A DNA stretch of 18,464 nt from assembly GCA_011523445.1 (NCBI GenBank), contig WTGT01000092.1:1-18464 (forward strand), in the 5' to 3' direction. This document shows positions 16,283 to 18,464 of the stretch, in pieces. This DNA is from Paracoccaceae bacterium. GTDB lineage: Bacteria; Pseudomonadota; Alphaproteobacteria; Rhodobacterales; Rhodobacteraceae. A model generated the notes under the pieces. That model had not been told where the DNA came from. It was given only the letters and a program-made list of their open reading frames with translations, and ran no database searches. The position numbers and the translations under genes are program-made. How positions within the stretch are numbered: position 1 is the stretch's first letter; the number at the start of each line of letters is the position of its first letter.

Positions 16283-16311
16283 GATATAGCAGGTTTTTTA
16301 TGGGAATACAA
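16283..16311 (-). promoter_or_regulatory. Candidate sigma-70 type promoter for the dcw operon
   Basis: TTGTAT (16311 to 16306) and TATATC (16288 to 16283) are separated by exactly 17 nt on the minus strand. The matches are 3/6 and 4/6, so this is modest evidence. Transcription from here would include the possible leader ORF and both stem-loops. Confidence 0.33.
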
Positions 16312-16335
16312 ACCATTTTATACCACTAATTTAAA

Positions 16336-16380
16336 CTATATATTGATTAAATCATGGTATTTTATCTATATATTGATTTA
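16336..16380. repeat. 13-bp direct repeat, 30-nt period
   Basis: CTATATATTGATT occurs at 16336-16348 and again at 16366-16378 on the plus strand without mismatch. The 30-nt period is close to three helical turns, so both copies face the same side of the DNA. It lies upstream of the candidate dcw promoter. The function is unknown. Confidence 0.6.
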
Positions 16381-16409
16381 AGGAATTTTCTTGTGGACTG
16401 CGAAATTAA

Positions 16410-16432
16410 TTTTTCGAATTTTGTTCGAAAAA
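16410..16432. repeat. Perfect 9-bp inverted repeat TTTTTCGAA
   Basis: TTTTTCGAA (16410-16418) and TTCGAAAAA (16424-16432) flank the 5-nt spacer TTTTG. The stem is AT-rich and lies just downstream of mrp. It may assist termination or bind a protein. Confidence 0.5.
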
Positions 16433-16460
16433 AAAATGAAATTTCAAAAAAATATTTGAA
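16428..16460 (-). terminator. Weak factor-independent terminator of mrp
   Basis: Downstream of mrp on the minus strand, TTCAAA and TTTGAA form a 6-bp AT-only stem with a 6-nt loop, followed within a few bases by a run of nine T. The T-run fits a terminator but the stem is weak, so termination may be leaky into mraZ. Confidence 0.4.
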
Positions 16461-17525
16461 TTAAATTATCAATTCACCGATCAAGGCAAAGACATCTGCT
16501 GTTTCCCCGGGATTCAAGGCAATGGGTTTTCCATCATCACCACCTTTTCGGATTGACATCTCCAAGGGTATTTCTCCAAGGAAAGGTACCCCTAGTTTGC
16601 GTGCCTCCTGACGTGCACCATTTCTGCCAAAAACAAAATCCTTGTTATTACATTTAGGGCATAAATAATAGGACATGTTCTCAACTATACCCAAAATCGG
16701 CGAGTTGAGTTTTTGAAACATGGTTATCGCCCTTCTCGCATCTGCCAGAGCCAGATCCTGGGGTGTACAAACGATAATTGCACCAGTTAGGGGAAACCTT
16801 TGGCATAGCGTTAATTGAACATCGCCCGTTCCTGGTGGCAAGTCGACAAGAATTATATCCAATTGACCCCATTTTACCTGCTGCATCATTTGCTGCAAGG
16901 CACCCATCAACATTGGACCACGCCAGATTACTGCCTCTTCCTTCGGCAGCAGGAAGCCAATTGACATGACCTTGATTCCAAATACCTCCAAGGGAATTAT
17001 GGTTTTCCCATCTGGTGAATATGGTTTTGAAGACATTCCTGTCATTATGGGTAATGAAGGTCCATGTATATCTGCATCGAGCAAACCAACCTTGTAACCC
17101 AACTTAACTAGCGAAACCGCCAGATTGAGAGAAACGGTGGATTTACCTACACCTCCCTTGCCAGAGGCTACAGCAACGATTTTCCTGACACCCTCAAGGT
17201 TGGTCAGATTTGTTTCCTGGCGTGGATGCCCACCCAATTTCAGGTCCGGTGGTGGACCCTTCTCGGCTGGTTTGGATGCCTTTTCCGAGTGGGCAGTCAT
17301 AACAACCGAAACTCTTTCCACGCCGGGAAGCTGCTCCAAAATCCTTACAGCGGATTCTCTTACCGGTTCCATTCGCTTTCCCTTTTCGGGGGGAACTTCA
17401 AGAACAAAACTGACATTACCCTGATCAATTACCAGGGCCTTGACCATGTTCAGGTCAACAATATTGCCCTCGGGGATTGTAATCCTGGCAAGCTCATTTA
17501 GGATGGTTTCTTTTGTAACAGACAT
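16461..17525 (-). CDS. mrp: Mrp/ApbC-family iron-sulfur cluster carrier ATPase
   Basis: Mrp/ApbC proteins are cytoplasmic P-loop ATPases that carry Fe-S clusters to apoproteins. The 354 residues start with a MIP18-like domain (about 5-80, with IPEGNIVDLNMVKAL at 17-31), then a proline-rich linker (85-100). The MRP domain follows, with the deviant Walker A SGKGGVGKST (121-130), LLDADIHGPSLP (148-159), the VDLPPGTGD segment (227-235) and the cluster-binding CPKC (C289 and C292) after ENMSYY. These features define the family. The ATG start has only a weak Shine-Dalgarno. The gene points toward mraZ, so read-through into dcw is conceivable. Its link to division, if any, is unknown. Confidence 0.93.
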   Translation of the reverse strand: MSVTKETILNELARITIPEGNIVDLNMVKALVIDQGNVSFVLEVPPEKGKRMEPVRESAVRILEQLPGVERVSVVMTAHSEKASKPAEKGPPPDLKLGGHPRQETNLTNLEGVRKIVAVASGKGGVGKSTVSLNLAVSLVKLGYKVGLLDADIHGPSLPIMTGMSSKPYSPDGKTIIPLEVFGIKVMSIGFLLPKEEAVIWRGPMLMGALQQMMQQVKWGQLDIILVDLPPGTGDVQLTLCQRFPLTGAIIVCTPQDLALADARRAITMFQKLNSPILGIVENMSYYLCPKCNNKDFVFGRNGARQEARKLGVPFLGEIPLEMSIRKGGDDGKPIALNPGETADVFALIGELII

Positions 17526-17618
17526 TTCGATTTTATCCAGGGAATGAATGGAATGTTCCTAATAGGTATTTAACCAAAAGTACGATTTCCAGAATACAAA
17601 AAGGTTGATGTTTGAGCA

Positions 17619-17646
17619 TTGCAACAATTGCAATTTGGGGTTGCAA
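17619..17646. repeat. Three TTGCAA palindromic hexamers
   Basis: TTGCAA occurs at 17619-17624, 17628-17633 and 17641-17646. The first two form the larger palindrome-like TTGCAACAATTGCAA. Placement between divergent genes suggests a shared operator, but no regulator can be named. Confidence 0.45.
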
Positions 17647-17719
17647 AAACTGATGTTGAGTTGGCGTATTTAATCACAATATTTCCCTCAAATGTTTTAC
17701 ACAACAACCTCTTGTATTT

Positions 17720-17725
17720 AAGGAG
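17720..17725 (+). promoter_or_regulatory. Shine-Dalgarno of the DUF1127 gene
   Basis: AAGGAG stands 8 nt before the ATG at 17734, an ideal arrangement, and suggests efficient translation of this small protein. Confidence 0.75.
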
Positions 17726-17733
17726 TAAATAAA

Positions 17734-17946
17734 ATGGCTGTTCTTGATAATGTATCCTTACCCGCTGTAAATTTGTACCATATTCTCGGGACCTACAAGA
17801 AGGCCCTGGAAAGAAAATGGCAACAATACAAGATGTACAAACGCACCATGAAGGAACTTGCGGTACTTTCAGACAGAGAACTGGAAGATATTGGAATCAA
17901 CAGATGTGATCTTGAATCCGTCACCCGCAAAAGTTGCTATAACTAG
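17734..17946 (+). CDS. DUF1127 family small protein
   Basis: This 70-residue basic protein has a DUF1127 (YjiS-like) motif in its second half: an aromatic/basic stretch, KWQQYKMYKRTMKEL (28-42), followed by LSDRELEDIGINRCDLE (45-61), the family's 'L.DreL.DIGl.R.di' signature. The N-terminal 20 residues are variable. Members of this family are abundant in alphaproteobacteria; small ones in Rhodobacter and Agrobacterium have been tied to RNA turnover and stress or phosphate responses, but no function can be assigned here. The Shine-Dalgarno is strong. It is the only plus-strand gene, divergent from mrp and convergent with the helicase gene. Its 3' UTR carries a CCTCCTC motif and a strong stem-loop. 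Confidence 0.88.
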   Translation: MAVLDNVSLPAVNLYHILGTYKKALERKWQQYKMYKRTMKELAVLSDRELEDIGINRCDLESVTRKSCYN

Positions 17947-17949
17947 TAA

Positions 17950-17988
17950 TTTCCTCCTCTTCGGAAACACCTGCCAAGGTGTTTCCGA
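17950..17988 (+). ncRNA. Candidate cuckoo/CcsR-like RNA element in the DUF1127 3' UTR
   Basis: Directly after the DUF1127 stop, the transcript has CCTCCTC (17953-17959), complementary to Shine-Dalgarno sequences. Flanking TTTCC and GGAAA could enclose it in a small loop. A perfect 12-bp stem-loop then follows. CcsR RNAs of Rhodobacter and related cuckoo RNAs carry a CCUCCUCCC-type motif and lie beside DUF1127 genes. The resemblance rests on the motif and context only, with a single copy and a shorter motif. Confidence 0.35.
17961..17988 (+). terminator. Perfect 12-bp stem-loop after the DUF1127 gene
   Basis: TCGGAAACACCT and AGGTGTTTCCGA pair completely around a GCCA loop. No T-run follows on either strand, so it is not a textbook terminator. 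It may be a 3' stabilising or processing stem, or a Rho-assisted end between convergent genes. Confidence 0.5.
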
Positions 17989-18008
17989 CTCTACCCCAAA
18001 CCCATTTA

Positions 18009-18464
18009 TCACAAAAGCGTAACATAATCATTCAATATCAATTTTTCCTGATTGTTGTCGAACTTGATCAACAATCGATTATTGCTACTGGCTATCACCG
18101 AACCTTTGCCAAAAACCTTGTGCAAAACCCGATCACCTTCCGAGATTGAATTGGTTTTATCTGCTTTGGGAGTAAATGATTTCCTTCCATTTTGAATTTT
18201 ATTTTGTTGTGGAACGGATCGGTGGTCGACAGATTCCCTGGAGACTAATCTTTCCTTGACATAGTGTTCAACATCATCATTTGGCAGTTCATTGATAAAT
18301 CTTGAGGGAAGCAACCCGGAAATAAATTGTCCCCTGAACATGTTTACTTGGTTGTATGAAATGACACAAAGTTCCTTAGCTCTTGTAATACCGACATGAG
18401 CCAATCTCCTTTCCTCTTCAATTGCTTCTGATGTTGTTATCTTTTTTGCAAGTGTTTCCTGCTC
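18009..18464 (-). CDS. uvrD: UvrD/PcrA-type DNA helicase, C-terminal part (cut by window edge)
   Basis: The open frame enters from the right edge and ends at a TGA at 18009, giving 151 residues. It begins in helicase motif VI of superfamily 1, read as IEEERRLAHVGITRAKEL, the standard UvrD/PcrA form. A linker follows, and then a C-terminal Tudor-like segment, EGDRVLHKVFGKGSVI...LLIKFD, which in PcrA/UvrD contacts RNA polymerase. The 3'-5' helicase acts in nucleotide excision and mismatch repair. The ATPase core lies outside the window. The TTG inside motif VI at 18404 is not a start. It is convergent with the DUF1127 gene, 62 nt away. Confidence 0.92.
   Translation of the reverse strand, partial: EQETLAKKITTSEAIEEERRLAHVGITRAKELCVISYNQVNMFRGQFISGLLPSRFINELPNDDVEHYVKERLVSRESVDHRSVPQQNKIQNGRKSFTPKADKTNSISEGDRVLHKVFGKGSVIASSNNRLLIKFDNNQEKLILNDYVTLL

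Larger units (their letters stand above)
16104..16460. other. mrp-mraZ intergenic region (dcw leader)
   Basis: This 357-nt gap has two parts. From about 16270 to 16460 it is very AT-rich, with a weak terminator for mrp, a 9-bp palindrome and a 13-bp direct repeat. From about 16104 to 16260 it is GC-richer, with G-tracts on the minus strand, a possible leader ORF and two competing stem-loops before mraZ. I looked for RNase P RNA, which lies near mraZ in some alphaproteobacteria, and found none of its conserved core. Confidence 0.7.
17526..17733. other. Divergent intergenic region between mrp and the DUF1127 gene
   Basis: These 208 nt separate two divergently transcribed genes and must hold promoters for both unless mrp is read from elsewhere. 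I found no convincing -35/-10 pair. Three copies of the self-complementary hexamer TTGCAA lie in the middle and may be operator half-sites. Confidence 0.5.

Noticed and set aside
16104..16460. RNase P RNA gene upstream of mraZ
   Set aside because: Some alphaproteobacteria have rnpB near mraZ, but the conserved GAGGAAAGTCC and ACAGNRA core motifs are absent and much of the region is too AT-rich.
16321..16460. CtrA binding site in the dcw promoter region
   Set aside because: TTAA occurs several times, but no pair has the required 7-nt spacing.
17650..17733. Sigma-70 promoter for the DUF1127 gene
   Set aside because: TTGAGT and TATTTA words occur, but no pair with 16-18 nt spacing gives an acceptable match.
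18009..18404. Separate 131-residue gene starting at 18404
   Set aside because: The apparent start is a TTG codon inside helicase motif VI; the frame stays open to the window edge, so it is the tail of a UvrD/PcrA gene.
1..18464. CRISPR arrays, tRNAs, rRNAs, insertion sequences
   Set aside because: No regularly spaced repeats, cloverleaf sequences, rRNA core motifs or transposase frames were found by reading the window.

Overview
This window carries a complete, canonical division and cell wall (dcw) cluster, all on the minus strand. It is flanked upstream (at higher coordinates) by an Fe-S carrier gene (mrp), a small DUF1127 gene on the plus strand, and the C-terminal end of a UvrD/PcrA helicase running off the window. 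Base composition looks moderately AT-rich by eye. The source is most likely an alphaproteobacterium. The evidence is the full gene order with ddl-ftsQ-ftsA at the end, alphaproteobacterial-type sequence in FtsI (GSTFK box context), FtsL, Ddl and RsmH, and the free-standing DUF1127 protein, a family especially common in that class. I cannot place it more precisely.

Layout in transcription order (right to left): mraZ (TTG start), rsmH, ftsL, ftsI, murE, murF, mraY, murD (GTG), ftsW, murG, murC (TTG), murB, ddl, ftsQ, ftsA (cut by the left edge). Genes overlap by 4 nt (ftsI/murE, murE/murF, murG/murC), abut (mraY/murD), or lie 1-25 nt apart. The only larger gaps are ftsL-ftsI (80 nt) and murD-ftsW (about 100 nt), so this is probably one long, translationally coupled operon. 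Together the genes make UDP-MurNAc-pentapeptide (MurB, C, D, E, F with Ddl), attach it to lipid and complete lipid II (MraY, MurG), polymerise and cross-link it at the septum (FtsW, FtsI), and assemble the divisome (FtsL, FtsQ, FtsA). MraZ is the transcriptional regulator and RsmH a 16S rRNA methyltransferase.

The least ordinary DNA is the 357-nt leader between mrp and mraZ (16104-16460). Its distal part is very AT-rich, with a weak terminator, a perfect 9-bp palindrome and a 13-bp direct repeat 30 nt apart. Its proximal part is GC-richer, with a candidate promoter, a possible 24-codon leader ORF, 10-nt-spaced AGGGG tracts resembling MraZ boxes, and two mutually exclusive stem-loops, one of which would bury the mraZ Shine-Dalgarno. 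The second notable site is the 3' UTR of the DUF1127 gene: a CCTCCTC anti-Shine-Dalgarno motif followed by a perfect 12-bp stem-loop, reminiscent of the alphaproteobacterial CcsR/cuckoo sRNAs known next to DUF1127 genes. All functional readings of these non-coding elements are inference. No tRNA, rRNA, CRISPR array or insertion sequence was seen.
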